DNA of 64,000 nt, from positions 3,354,978 through 3,418,977 of the forward strand of contig OZ038438.1 in the NCBI GenBank assembly GCA_964036275.1, written 5' to 3'. The stretch is from Litoditis marina. Taxonomy: Eukaryota > Nematoda > Chromadorea > Rhabditida > Rhabditidae. A model generated the notes under the pieces. The model was not told the DNA's origin, searched no databases, and worked only from the letters and a program-made list of their open reading frames with translations. This document shows positions 48,702-62,000 of this stretch, piece after piece. Numbering within the stretch: the first letter of the stretch is position 1; each line of letters opens with the position of its first letter. Made by a program: the position numbers and the translations under genes.

Positions 48702-50116
48702 CTACTTTTTGACCTCGTTCGTCAAAATCTGGAACAACTCCTTGTCAGCCAGACAGCCGTCGACGAATTCCTTCAGCGTCAGCTCCTTATCATTATTCAC
48801 ATCCATTTTCTCGAAAATCATTTTCGCCCTCTTTCGTGGTGAGTCGTCAGCTGACTTTGTCACTTCGGGACCCAACATCTCATAAATAGCCTGGAAAGAG
48901 AACAATACATTCCCCGTTGACAATTCGTCGGTGTTTACTAGTCATGAGCTGGTGGAATTATGACAACATGAGACCCGAATACTACTCACCTCGATAATTT
49001 TGATCATTTCCTTCTCGTCGATGGTGCCGTTGCCATCAATGTCGTACATTCGGAAGGCCCATTCCAACTTTTGTTCGGGTGTGCCGGAACTTGTTACGTT
49101 AATGGCTAGCAGAAATTCTTTGAAGTCAATAAATCCGCTGTTGTCCGTGTCGAACGTTCGGAATACGTGCTCACAAAATCCTTCAGCGGAGCCGGATGGG
49201 AAGAAGTCTTTGTAGACTTTGATGAATTGCTCCTTGGTCAAATGGCCTTTGGGACAGTCTTGCTGAAATTAGTTCATTTGTAGCCATGTGACGACTTATA
49301 CACGAATCAGGTCAATCTCAGCACACTCGCCATTTGTAGCGTCAACTACTCAAGTCATTCGCAAAGTAGTAGTTTACTGTACGATGAGAATAGGATAGAT
49401 AATGTTTAACAACTATCTTCTTTTGTGCGGTAAAGTTAGGGTACTTGGATTCACCTACAAATTGAGCATAATGATTTTTTATACTAGACGCATTAACGGG
49501 AAATAAAACTGTTCATGTTCTGAACTATATCACAGTTGTGGTTCTAACGAGGTAACAGGTATATTTGGTGTGTTAAAGAATGTTTTCGTTGTAGTAATAT
49601 CCCAATCGTTTTCATTTCATAAATTTGCTTGATATGTTTTTCTTATTTTGTCATGTTACTCTGGGGTTAAGCATAATAAGAACACATCAAGCAAGTTTGT
49701 GAAAGCATAGTGTATTATTGCGTACCAGGCTGGCGCACATAATGCTCGTGACAGCTGTTTTATGTGGTCATCGATAATAAAAGCGTTTACACTGAGCGAT
49801 GTGTACGTCAGTTTGACAGGTTTCACACGTACTAAATTGAATTAATTTAGCATAATATTTCAGTAGGTCGAGGATCGTCAAATGTACAAACAAGCTGTGG
49901 GGAATTGGTTCGTAATTTCACTCACTAAACATGACTTTTAATGGTTTCCTAAACTAGAATTACCATTAACAGTGTCAACCAGGTTTTCATCAATAAATTA
50001 CTCACCACAAATCCTTTATACCATTCCTTGATTTGTTCCTCCGTGAAGTTGGTGTTCTTCTTGAGGAATTCCAAATCTTCCTTGGATAACTTAGGTTTGG
50101 AGCCTTTGAGTCCCAT
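48702..50116 (-). CDS. Neuronal calcium sensor family EF-hand protein
   Basis: Myristoylated Ca2+ switch protein of the NCS-1/hippocalcin/neurocalcin family, acting at membranes in excitable cells (family knowledge). Minus-strand exons: 50116-50006, 49262-48990, 48890-48702; 190 aa, the NCS-1 length. The N-terminus MGLKGSK fits N-myristoylation (Gly2, Ser6, Lys7). EF1 is the degenerate Cys-Pro type (QDCPKG, 38-43). EF2 loop 75-86 ([12 protein letters not shown]) and EF3 loop 111-122 ([12 protein letters not shown]) are canonical. EF4 loop 158-169 ([12 protein letters not shown]) has Lys at the usual Gly position 6 and Glu at 7, so binding there may be weak. HVFRTFDT and WAFRMYD resemble hippocalcin, while the length is NCS-1-like, so I give no symbol. 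The C-terminus LTNEVKK is unlike either. The ATG is 48 nt after an acceptor (TTTCAG). Confidence 0.93.
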
Positions 50117-50719
50117 GTTTCCGGGGCCGACTCGTATTCAAGTATGAGGAGTGGCTTGCGGCTACTGAAATTGAGCATAACTTCTTCTTCAGAAAAATAT
50201 AAAAGTTCTCATTGAAAGCTCAAAAACAAGATGCGATCGAATCTATAGCGGGGATAAAGAATATCATGTGATTTATGGTGAAGAATAGAGATGTATCTCC
50301 TTTTATATGGCATGGAAAACGTTGAATAATAGCATAATGTATATTACATGGTTAGTTGTAGTTATTTTCAGTCAATTTAAGTGGGATTAGTTGCGACCGC
50401 AGATTGTTTCTCCGTGAACAATACCAGCTTGGGTTGAATAATCTCTTCTCGGCGAAATAGAGATGATATTCGACACAGTTATACGTCAAAGGGCATCAAT
50501 AACTTATCAAAATAGGACATACAATACGTTGAACAGAATAGTTTTCCTCCAAGTAGTAATATTTACATCGGAAGTGATATCAGGTATTGTGTACTCTACG
50601 GCTGGCGCGAAAGATCATGGAGGGCACGAGCGCGGCAGCATAGTCTAATTAAAAGAATGCGTAGGAGCTTTATAATGAGGCCATCTATGTCAGCTAGTGA
50701 TAAGATGCAAGAAGAACAT

Positions 50720-50930
50720 GTACTAGAGCGAGAGGGATCGATAGTGGCGCGCGGCGGCCCCGCCCTAGGGCAGCGATCGATGGCACCGCTACGGTAGTTG
50801 GCTTGAATTGGGCCATGGACCAGTATGGCCGTCCGGCGGTCAGGCAGCGGTCATTCCGCGGGTCCGTCGCACGGTTGCCGACTCGCTGGCGTGGAACGAG
50901 CAGGCCGCTAGTTCTGACCCGATTGATTTC
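50720..50930. promoter_or_regulatory. CpG-rich patch, possible promoter of the calcium sensor
   Basis: Locally GC-rich with many CpG (GGCGCGCGGCGGCC, GTCCGGCGGTC, GGGTCCGTCGCACGG) in AT-rich surroundings, 600-800 bp upstream of the minus-strand start codon. A promoter role is inferred only from position and composition. Confidence 0.35.
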
Positions 50931-52253
50931 ATGCATTCTTAAACACGAACAGCTGTTTGCACATATCATGATGAATAATGGCAAGGGTGATAATTTGATT
51001 GAGCCATCTGAAATTTTTACCCATCAAACATATTGCATTTTATCACTAGCTAGCAAATCGCACGCAACTGTATTCATTTAGCCGTTTAGTTCGAAAGTTT
51101 TGTCAGTTGGGTAAGAGCGGTAGCCTGACACATTTTTGGTGATATTCGTCCTTGTTTCAGCTTACACTGTTCATCTAAGTAGCTGAAAGTATATTCCACC
51201 AATTATCCTATCTTAAACGTAGTTCACAATATTATGATTTTGTTCTGCTTAGATTTCAGCCAAAAGTGCATGGGAAGAAATTTTCTTTATTTTTTTTACA
51301 CTAATAAACGATGTGGACAGTTAAAGGCATCTTCACTTTCGGAACTAGAGTTTATATATCTTTTAGTATGCAAGTATAGTAAGTATGGTACTATTATTAT
51401 TCGTGGGATCGATAGCATGTTAGGCATACTCACCACGAGTTATTGAAATGAGATGGAAAGAAGATGGACCGGCACCTTGCAGATTTTCAGCTGGAGCTTA
51501 TTTGAGTGATTGAGATGACAGTTACATTCTAGGAAGCCCCCGCAATCTGCTACTTTCGCGCCAATTGTGCGCCACACCTAGTTGAATTTCAGCTCTAAAC
51601 TATATACTCAAAAAGAATGAATTAGGAAGTGGTCACAAGGGTTTCATGGGAAAATCGAGGAATGAGTGTCACATCAAATTTTCGGCGAAAATAGGTGTGT
51701 TCAAAGATTGCAGAGAACAAGTTCAGCATGGGTTCCAAATTCAAACAAGCTAATTTCTTCGGGAAAACATATTTCTTCTATAGGTTGCATTTTTTGATTC
51801 AAGAAGTTAAGAAAAAAAGTAAATTCAAGTCGGTTCTGTGCAGAGAGCCACGAGTTTGTTATCTAATCAGAGAGATAAAAATATTGAATGGATTAGAACA
51901 AAATTGGTTTAATATAACGTTTGAACAGCGAAGAGTATTGTTCGTAGTTTTCAAAGTATACCTTAACTTAATTACTCTCGAAATAGGCAGAAATTGAGTA
52001 ATAAACTAACAATTCGACAATTTCGATGTAAAAAATGCGAACTTTCCATAAGGTTGAAAATTATTGTGGGTTACATCTATAGAAATAGTTTGATGTTCAA
52101 CTATTGTGAAATTTATCTCGGAATCGACTAAAAAGATTGCTCATTAGTTGAACAACAATCTAAATCATTTCATGAAGCCGTAGCTCCTGACGGTCGTCAT
52201 AAGAGTACTGTACACTACACCGAAAATCGTGGCAATGTGAGGTGCTAAGAGCG

Positions 52254-52284
52254 GGGGGACGGGGGGGGGGGGGGGGGGGGGGGG
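52254..52284. repeat. G homopolymer tract
   Basis: GGGGGGAC followed by more than 20 G. The length may be unreliable. Confidence 0.8.
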
Positions 52285-55200
52285 TCAGACAGTCTAACAC
52301 TGCAATTACTATTACTGTGATGGAATGGAAGTGCGCATTTGGGTCGACTTTATCTTTATGTGCCTATTCAGTGCTGGCAATGTCTTTATCTCAAATGCGT
52401 TCGCTTATCAGTCTCCCGAACCCATGTGCCGTAACCACAATAGGGGATTGGGTCGTCATGCAAAATTGAGACAAAAGCTGTGGGGGAGGGTAGGGAGCTA
52501 CCTGTACACATCTACTACAGCCTGTCATTTGCGCTCGCCGTGTTGGCTATTAGTCGACCCACCCTACCACATAAATGGTCAATTTGTGTAGTTGCATCAG
52601 GTCTGTATAGCAGGCCAGCTGCCAGATGTAGGCAGCAGGGTAATGTAGGCCAAATATGAGATGCGCTCCATCCGTATTGGGTGGAGAACATTATTACAAG
52701 CTTATTGACAATTTGCAAAAACCTACTTGTCGTGCTGAAGATTGAACACAATTGGTAACTCGAATGACTGCTCCTTCGAGGTGTGCGCTGTTGCTTGACT
52801 CAGAGGTAAACACATAGAATAGAAATGATGTTTACACTGCGTGTCACTGCCGTGAATTGTCGTTTACTGCCAAAGCAGTATACAACTGAGCGTCTTGAAT
52901 ATGGAATAATGTCGAGCATTACGTTACGAGCCTGATGTCAGAAAAGTCATTAAATGAAAAGCTGGAAAAGATTTTCGTGCAAACTGCATTGCTTATGCAG
53001 TTTTGTTTTTATCTTGCATGTGTATGGTTCATGTGATCTGTAACTACCATAGGACTCCGTCATTCCTAAAGTTGTTATCGTTTTTATTCGTTTACATACT
53101 TTCACGTTGTTTAACGACGCTTTGTTATCTGATAATAGGTGGGTGGAAGACGCAAGCAAATGTAAATCACTCACTGATGCCCAACCATTATGCTGAATCT
53201 AATTTGTGATCTTGGGCTCTAGTTTCAGATTTAGGGATAGCGCATCCATCGCTGAGTTGACCAATTCAATTCTTGGATCACTGAGATTCACCGAATCTTG
53301 TATCATCGTTCCTTCCTTTTAGCAGACAATTTTTACAACAAGCTGCGAATTTATGGTTACCCAACCCGTTCAGATAGCATCCATCTTCCAACAGACTTGA
53401 AGATTACTGTGGTTCACAATATGGGGTGATATAATAGAATGGGTTAAAAATAATCATGCATATATATATTTGTTGATTCGGAAAGGGGGTGGAAAGGCTG
53501 AAGGAGAAGAACTGGCATGATATAAGTCGAGTATGAGATGAGAAGGAATTATAAGAGGCACTTGTCTGCATTGACAGCAGGATTAGTCTATGCAGATCTC
53601 CCACCCTTGGAGCAGTAATAGAGGATAAGGAGATAAATTCGGAACTGAGCTTGTGCGTAGCTTGCCGAAATACGGTCTTCAGGCAGTTTGTTATCAGCAT
53701 TACAGTACCTCAGTACATGTTTTCGAGATTACAGGTGAATCTACCACGTTCCTTCAATTCGGCGCAGTTCTACTATGAGTAGCAATGCGGAACGGACAGG
53801 TACGTGTTTCGTGATATGTCAAAGATTAGTATATCCAATGTAATTGAAGTTGAACTGTTTACAGTATCTTGGGAAGCTACATGATTAATTATATTAGCTA
53901 TAAAGGAATATATGTATAGTTATTTGGGAGTGCGGACGACAACGTATTGCGCGGCTCAGTGCACATATGAATAGGAGTGGATTTGACATGAATGAGTAGA
54001 GGGAGGAATGTTGAAAGGTAATCAATTGATAAAAAGTGCTTGTCATGTGACACTCATTCATACAGACTACAATTAATGTATTCTGTGCGTCATGGCGCTA
54101 TCCCATTTATTGTCGTCATACGCACCATGTCAAATCTAAACATATTACGCACATCTATTCTGGATACGAAAAAAAAACATTGGTCGTGCATAATGTTAGG
54201 TCAACGCTCTGTGGCGGCAGTGGAAGAACACCAGATTATTGCGAAATCGTAAGCGCCAGTATAGGTTGTCTAGAATTGCTGTCCCCATTCCATAACGCTG
54301 AGAATCTGGTAACAACAGTAGTTGTTGACAGTCTTCAGCAATGTTAACGGAATGTGTGTCACCTAGTCTAGAGCGGGCTTGGGAATCAGTTATTTGACGA
54401 CTGGCTGGTCAACAATACCGAAGTCGATGTCGTTTGATGTGGTCTGTAGAATCTTTTTTCATCTAGAGATTCAAATACCTATAAGAAAGTTAAAAGTGAT
54501 ACTAACTTTTGAAAGAGTTAGAGAGAGGGAGAGAGAGACGAGCTGACTGACAGACAGACGAAGGGAAATGATAAGAAAGTAGTGAGCTGGCTAGTAATCG
54601 AGACATTAGCGTATTCATTGCCTAATCTGAGTAAAATTAGCTAATCACGTTTGTATCGTACCTCGAATTTGTGGAACTAGTTTGAGTTGTGCTTTCATTT
54701 TGAGGGGTGGTTTAGAATAATTGGTTGCCAATTGTCGAGAGTTTGCTGAGGTTAATCTGCGACTCACGTCTATTTGCTAACGGCCCTTTGAATATGAGGG
54801 AAAGCATGTAATGTTCGGAAATTATGGAGCTTCTGGAATACTGCTATGTGTTCGGAATCGGCATTTACATGAGTGTTCATCTGATTTGGTTTACCGTGAG
54901 AATTTCAAAAAGGTGTTAGATGTATGTCATACTGTTATTCTGTCTGGTTAACCGAAGTGAAGGGGGACTAGCCCGCAGGCGAAGAGGCTTGAGTAATATG
55001 GCTCCTCTTCTTTCCTAAAAGGCTCGAAAATAGCAGTGTGTGAAAGAAATTGAATAAAGGACATGAAAAGGAAGACCGAGTACGGCCGGAAGAGTGATTC
55101 GATTTTCGATGTTCCTTGCCTCATAGTAACAGACTGACATAGAAGACGGACATTCAGCCAAACTACAAAATGTTCGAAGCGAGCCCGATCGTCATTTAGA

Positions 55201-55628
55201 ATTCCAATGAAACAGGATAATGAACTATTTGTTTTCTTTTCTTTCGAGTTAGGAGTAAATCTATCATTCTTTATGTCCACTATAATTGGAGAACAAAGGG
55301 CAACAGGGATGGGAATATTTTCTACATCTAGACTGGGAAATGTGTTTGTGATGTGTAAAGATGACTTTGTCAACTTGTGTTCTATTGCATATTGGGTTGG
55401 TTCATCAAAGGAGTTGAGAAGGGATGGCGGAGATTTGTTTAAGGGTTCGTTAGCCTCGGCATTTGCGTAGGGAAACACATCACCTATTTCCCCCGATTTG
55501 AAGCAAATTGTGGACAAGTCTTGTGACACAAGATGTATGATCGAGTACCGTAATCCACGTTTATTATTCGATCGGTAGTAAATGTCTGTTTTGTCCATTC
55601 AGTGTATGAAGATAGGAAAAAACACAAT

Positions 55629-58183
55629 ATGGAAGAGATAGATCAACTATTGAACTCGCTGGGTTTTCTGGACAGTCTGGGGAAAATTTTTGCTTTGAAT
55701 TTGCAAGAAAACGGCCTGTTTAAAACAGCCCGAAAGACGGGTACCCCTAAAAAGAAGAAAAAGCAGTGGTTCAGTAATGAAACGTTTGCAAATTGTAACT
55801 TTAACTTTTACAGCTCAGGAAAGTTTGTTAAACAAGGAATGACGGTTTTTAATTAAGAAAGAGTGATCATTTGACGCGAATCATTCGATGTTTGCATTGA
55901 AATGTTGTGAGTCACGGGCGGCTGCCAAAATTTGTGTGGCATGAATTGATACACAACAGTTTTGTAACGGGTTTTCAAGCCTGAGTCCATGTAATTTTAT
56001 TGGTATAATTTTTGGATTAAGGTAAAATGAACGAAGTGTGGGGAACGTTTGAAAAAACATAATTTCATACAAATCGGATAGTCTGTGGTTAAATAGTAAT
56101 GAATAGAAACCAGTTTCAACTAATTACCTGCGGTGACAGGGTCTAGTGTATTAATACCCTACTCATAAACAAGTACAAATGTGTCGGTTTGTATTCTCGT
56201 TCGTTAAAGGTGACGGGGGGTACAACCTGGAATATGGTAGTGTCCAGACACCATGCGACTTTGTTGTGAACGAAATTTTGATGAAAATCAGGACTTTCAT
56301 CTGGATTACTAGATTGAAAACTGGTCGAAAAAAAAGAGGTTTTCAACAGTAAAATTCGACAATTATTGAACTTGGGGTAGATTAAAATCCCGATTTTGTG
56401 AATCAATGAACGATCCAACAAAGTCGCCCTACGTTTAGTAGTGTCATTTGCAGACCAGGAACCAGCGGCGGCGCCGGCGACCGGTGTGAAGTTGGTGGTG
56501 AATAGAAGACGGCAGGAGGGAAACCCCGTGCTCAAATATGTTCGAAATGTGCGGTATGAATGGGGTGACACACCGGCCGATTTCGAGTGTGGACCCACCT
56601 GCGGAGTCGTCTACCTGGCTCTCAAGGTCATTTTAATAAGGAAACGCATATAGTTATCAACCCCCAGCTCAGTCAATTAGCAAGTGATAACAAATTTGTC
56701 GACGAAACGAAAACATACCTATAAATCAAAAAAATTGAGAACGCGGTAGTTTTCCTATGAGTTATTTTTTTGATTCGTGGTGATCATTTTTCTCCGTATT
56801 CCATTAATTCTATGTTTCGTGTGTATTGTGAAGTTGTTTTTAGTACCATCGACTTCATCCCAATTACATCCATACAAGAATAGCCGGCAAGGGGGAGAAT
56901 AAGTATGTGTGCAAGGTGAATTTGAAATGTCTCTCTTGGTATCATTTAGTTTTATCGAAAGTAAAGCCTCGACAACGTTAGCGTACTGTAGTTACTGTTT
57001 TTTTTGCTGTGTACAAACACATGCTTTCACTCAATTGCGCCACGGTTGACAGCCAAGTTTGTACAGTGATTAGCGCGTGCTCCTGTTGAAGTTTGGGAGC
57101 TAGTTTTCATGAACTGGACATTTTTCATAAATTGTTCGGGTCTTTTCAGATAGTTCTCGCCTTATGTAACATTGAAGAACCGCGTCATCACTTGAGAGAA
57201 CTGAATCTGCTGTGCCACCGCATGGACTGGTCACTAATTCTCTGTTACTCGGTACGGTTCTTTTACCTATCTCAGTCTGGAAAATCGCAATTTTCGAGGG
57301 AAATATGGGGACTGTTTTATGATTACGCCTTCTGATGTAATAACCTACAGTAGCAACCTGGCAGGCATGACTAAATATAAATAATCAGTCAATTTACTTT
57401 CCAGAGATTATTTTCTGTGATTATCGAGAGAGAGAGAGAGAGATAAATATGAAACAAATATATGTCTATACTTACAGTTGGAAGAAGCGGCGGAATACGT
57501 TGAAAACCTCAAGTTGGTGGACGGCAAGGATCCCCAGTTCAATAAGTCAGTGTTCCGAATCAGTTCCTACTCTCATTTCGTCGTTACTCATCAATGAAAA
57601 ATCAAGCGGGCCGCCAATTTTATGTTTGTTTGAAATTCTTTTTTTCTCTCCAGAAAACAAGTATCGGTGCCAGTGGACGAGCGAACCAGATTACTCAATG
57701 CAGCTATTGGTATTCTGACTGGAGCGCGGAGTGTCACCAAAAGTGATTCGCAAAGGTATTACTTTTTTTGAACAGTTCGTCAAAAGTTGCGACAATGGAT
57801 TATTCGTGGTGCATCTCAATCTGCACGTTCTGATCACGTGGCGTTTGGTTGAAAAAAGATACCAGCTGCTATACTCCGTTTCACCGATCGATAACTTTCT
57901 ACAGTAATCCTTCGATCATTTAAAGACTTTTTCTAATCAGTAAACAGACTTTCTGATTACTTCTCTTACAGGCTGGTAGCAAAAACTGTGAAGAACAAAA
58001 TTGAAAAGTTTTGACTGTTTCCGAAAACTTTTTTGAATATATTGTTTTAGGCTGCTGTTCAACTTCGGCTCTCTTCACAACATTTGTCAGGCTACAGAAG
58101 AGCAACTAGCCCTCTGCCCGGGACTGGGCCCTATTCGAGCTAAAAACCTCTATAACTATCTGCGTACAGATTTCAGTACGTAG
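55629..58183 (+). CDS. ERCC1: DNA excision repair protein ERCC1
   Basis: ERCC1 is the non-catalytic partner of the XPF nuclease, which cuts 5' of lesions in nucleotide excision repair and interstrand crosslink repair. Exons: 55629-55773, 56454-56626, 56844-56915, 57150-57251, 57478-57545, 57654-57755, 58051-58183; 264 aa. The core begins GNPVLKYVRNVRYEWGDTPA and continues YHRLHPNYIHTRI, then RELNLLCHRMDWSLILCYS and LEEAAEYVENLK. The C-terminal helix-hairpin-helix has FGSLHNICQATEEQLALCPG with GLG at 245-247. The exon 1 peptide (MEEIDQLLNSLGFLDS, then a KKKKK patch) is placed by phase with a GTAATG donor and is less certain. The ATG is 25 nt after an acceptor; an 11-codon upstream ORF starts at 55606. 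Without acidic nuclease motifs, it fits the catalytically dead ERCC1 fold. Confidence 0.93.
57427..57443. repeat. (GA)n microsatellite in ERCC1 intron
   Basis: GAGAGAGAGAGAGAGAG, 35 bp before an acceptor. Confidence 0.85.
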
Positions 58184-59077
58184 GTAAGAATAATTGAGGA
58201 AAACATTTAATATGATGATTTTGTTCTTTAATGCTAACGGCAGCTGAGCTAATTCTGTAGTTTGTCGAAGGATGTCAAACGAACTCTCAGTCAAGAATAA
58301 TATTAGGTTTTTTCAAGTAGCATGTGTTCGCACCAGTCAGTTTTCACATTGCGTTCTGGAATGTCATAACAATATTCTCATTATACGATTTTTTATAGCT
58401 GATCAAAACATTAGCAACCAGGATGTTTTCAGTGCTTGGTTTTCTTTGTCTTCATGCACTACCGGTTCTATTTAATTGAGTTTTATACATCACTTCACTG
58501 GTCTCACAGTTGTCAATATGATGAAAGTGTATTAAACTGTTTGAAAATTACTTTCGCGTTATTACGATATCTAAAAGTTGATCAACTATACTATATATCT
58601 GAACTTTTATTTGTTGAAGTTTTTTGTTCAAATAGGAATGAAAAATGATTAAAAATGTGTGCGTAGTAGTGCAGCGGCGAAATGTAGTGCATAAGAGATG
58701 TTTATTGATTGATTTGCGGTTTATTCTAGTTATCACCGCTTTTGCAATTGTGTCCAGTGCAGTGCTAATCACCGCATACTATCGTCCTACACGCGTATAC
58801 TATTTTTCGTCAACACGTAAACTAGAAGTAAATTGAATAGTCACGTGAAGTTAGCATTCTTATGAGGTATCGTGTACTTTGTCGTGGCACGTTATTCTGC
58901 TGTGTTTAACATGTTTCAAGTGATTGTGCAATTGACAAACAGTATAACGTCTGTCGCTAAATAACGTTTTGACGATGCTGAGCATGCTAGTTTTGTTATG
59001 TTTTGAAATTATAATATGCTCCTTATTGATTTTGTTAATTATTTATAATGTAAATATTTTGTTCGTTTAGTGTATAA
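58184..59077. other. Intergenic, ERCC1 to NUBP1
   Basis: AT-rich, no exon. Contains dispersed repeat R4 copy 5 at 58824-58950. I see no clear AATAAA for ERCC1. Confidence 0.5.
58824..58950. repeat. Dispersed repeat R4 (copy 5)
   Basis: Starts CTAGAAGTAAATTGAATAG and ends GACAAACAGTATA; matches 14180-14295 and 24500-24630. Confidence 0.7.
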
Positions 59078-62000
59078 ATGGGAGACGTACCCGTAGATGC
59101 AAATGCCGGTTGTCCCGGGGTCGGCGCCGAAGGAGCCGGAAAGGCCAGTGGATGTGCCGGATGTCCCAATCAGGTGGGCTAGTACCTTTAATTGTTTTCA
59201 TCACAATATAGTACAATACAATATATTATTACGGAATCAGAACTAGAACGAATCACCGTAACAATTTATCTATCCGAGTCGTTCGCTCTTCTCTGGCAGT
59301 TCTTCGAATTGATCCCTCCATCTTATAACAACTGTTATTATTACATATCTAAATCCTGTTATTATTCGCATAGAGGAGTTGTTATGAGTTACAAACGCGA
59401 ATTTATGACTGTGAACGTGATCAACATTCGCAGGGTTCATGTTCCACTGGACAGGCGCCCAAACCAGATGACGACATAGCCACTATTCAGGATAGGTTCA
59501 AGAACATAAAGCACAAGGTAAGCATTTGGACCGTTTCTTTGACTTCTGAGAAAGTCTGTTTTGAATACGATTACAGAAGAGTTATTGTGTTTGTGTTGAT
59601 CAGACTATTTTCAAGAAACTATCCTTCCTGCCCCACTCATCTTTCTCTTTCTCTTTCACACCATTACTCCCTGTTGCTCCTTTTGTGGGAAACACACTTT
59701 ATTCTGTTCCGGTAATTACCGTTGGTTACAATAGGAGTTTTACATAGTTCAGTTAATTGAAGCTTTCTCTTCGCATTTTGTCTATGTAACAGAAGGAGAT
59801 ATGAACGAAACCGTTGAAATATGTATCGTGGTTCAGATTCTCGTCTTGAGTGGAAAGGGAGGCGTTGGAAAAAGTACGTTGACAACGAATCTTGCTAGAG
59901 CTCTAGCAGCGGATCCTACTAAGCAGGTGAGGTTACTTCATCGAAATGTTCACATTCTACTTGCGTATCATGAGCCGAACACGTTCGTATTAGAGTTGTA
60001 TGCAAAAATAAAAAGTTTGCACACATGTTCACGTATTCAACATACTCTCCACCGGCCACTTGCAACACGAGCATAGCAGTTAGTTACGACTCTTCTGCAC
60101 AAAGGAACCCTTTTTTCGCCATTCCCACTGAGAGTTTGGCAGCGTGCCAACGAGTTTCAGTGCGTATGAAACGAACTTAAGTAGTAGTCATACACCAGTA
60201 AGGTCCTACTACTTGATGAGAAGTAATCAGTTTTCAGATCGAAACACATTGAAATTAATGGTTTTGCATCAAATTAGACTAGTTTTCTCGTTTTCGGTGA
60301 AAAATGTAGTCCGTTTTTAGTTGTTGATTGTAGGTGGCCATTCTGGACGTGGATATTTGTGGCCCGTCTCAGCCGCGGATGCTCGGCGTCGAGGCGGAAA
60401 CGGTACACGACAGTGCCGATGGATGGACCCCCGTCTCGGTCAAAGACAATCTCACTCTCATGAGTATCGCATTTCTGCTGGGTCAGTCAAGTGTATTTGT
60501 CCTCAATGTTATATGAACATACTCCAGAAAATTCGTCCGGATAGTCATAAACAAAGTCTATAAACGGACTCCCTTTTCTTCGAAATCTAAAGGATTTGCC
60601 TATTTTTGATACAAAATCATTAATATTCACTAGTTTACATCTGAAAACGGACTTTTTTGGCGAATAGTCGGACCTTACTGGTGTAATTTAGCGTCGATAT
60701 GCCATGTTTGTAGTATAGCTCCCGTTGCGTTTTGGGCGAAAATTCGAGAATTCCAGTGTACTTCAAAATCGAACTACAATTTTTTTCTTCATTTATCCTC
60801 CTAGTGCTTTGTTCGGTGAATTCTATATGTAACCGGGTTTTTAGGTAACCTAACCCTTTTTTGGTAACCTATTTTTCAGGTTACCTCAGTAGGTAACCGG
60901 ATGGTAACCTAAAATGAAAAACCGGTTACCTGTTTTTCTAACGCAAAATGTGGTTTTTACCGTTAGTTTTACCGGTAACCGGATTTTAGTTTTAGGTTAC
61001 TTCCAGGTTACCTACTAAGGTAACCTGAAAAAAAGGTTACCAAAAAAGGGTTAGGTTACCTGAAAACCCGGTTAGTTGTAGAATTGGCCGCTTTGTTCTT
61101 ATCATCGTTTGGTCGCTCATATGTTCTTTCCTACTTGTAGGAAATAAGAATGACGCTATCATTTGGCGAGGAGCGCGCAAGAATGGCATGATCAAACAGT
61201 TTTTGAGGGATGTCGATTGGGGAGAGGTTTGTTGAGGTTTTGCCTTTATTTTCTTCTTGAGTGGGTGGGTTGTCAGGCCTTAGTGAGAAACAGTAGCGAA
61301 AATCTGATACTTAAACTTTCCATGTGTGCTCCAATTCTGTTTTTAGAAGAACATGGTACCCGTACAGCTGAGTATGCTAGCATTCACAAGTTTACGTGTG
61401 TCGTCGAGCTCGATTATTTCATATAATACAGTATTTTGGTCGGCAGAGCACATTTCTAATGACTCAAATTTCTAGGTTGACTATCTTCTGATTGATACAC
61501 CACCCGGAACTTCGGACGAACACATTTCGTTGGTGCAGTTCCTTCTTCAGGTACAGTTGTTGTCATTCATACGGGGATGCTTACAGTGTATGTGTATAGT
61601 CGAATATTATCATACAGTTTTTTTACAGCCGTTGAAATTTGGTGGTTAGTAATCCGCTACCAAACCGCTAGTAACGGTTTAGTAGGTGATCAATTGCTGT
61701 GTACAGCCCACCAATCGTTATGAGATCTTTCATATATATCAAAACAATCTGGTGTAAACAGTTTAGTCTTCATACTTTGGGAGTTCACGTCCGTGTGCTG
61801 AAACGAAGAATAGCCCTACCGAACATTGTACCGGTAGTATTTTTCATACCAAGTATAAGCTTCCCATGTCTTATTTGAAGGCAGGACCACTGGATGGCGC
61901 GTTGATTGTGACCACTCCACAAGAAGTTTCCTTGTTGGATGTGAGGAAAGAGGTATGAAACTTTCCAATGTTCATTTTGAGCTCTTTAACTCAACCTCAT

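Larger units (their letters stand above)
50165..55603. other. Large intergenic region between divergent calcium sensor and ERCC1
   Basis: No supported exon in about 5.4 kb. Contents: a GC- and CpG-rich patch at 50720-50930, a long G run at 52254-52284, a GA-rich tract at 54515-54540, and an open minus-strand frame of 216 codons (54948-55598) that I do not accept as a gene. Confidence 0.5.

Noticed and set aside
54948..55598. Minus-strand open frame of 216 codons, the longest uninterrupted frame in the window
   Set aside because: No recognisable domain, no neighbouring exons in phase, overlaps another open frame on the plus strand, and ends at the ERCC1 start region. A chance frame is more likely, though transcription should be checked.
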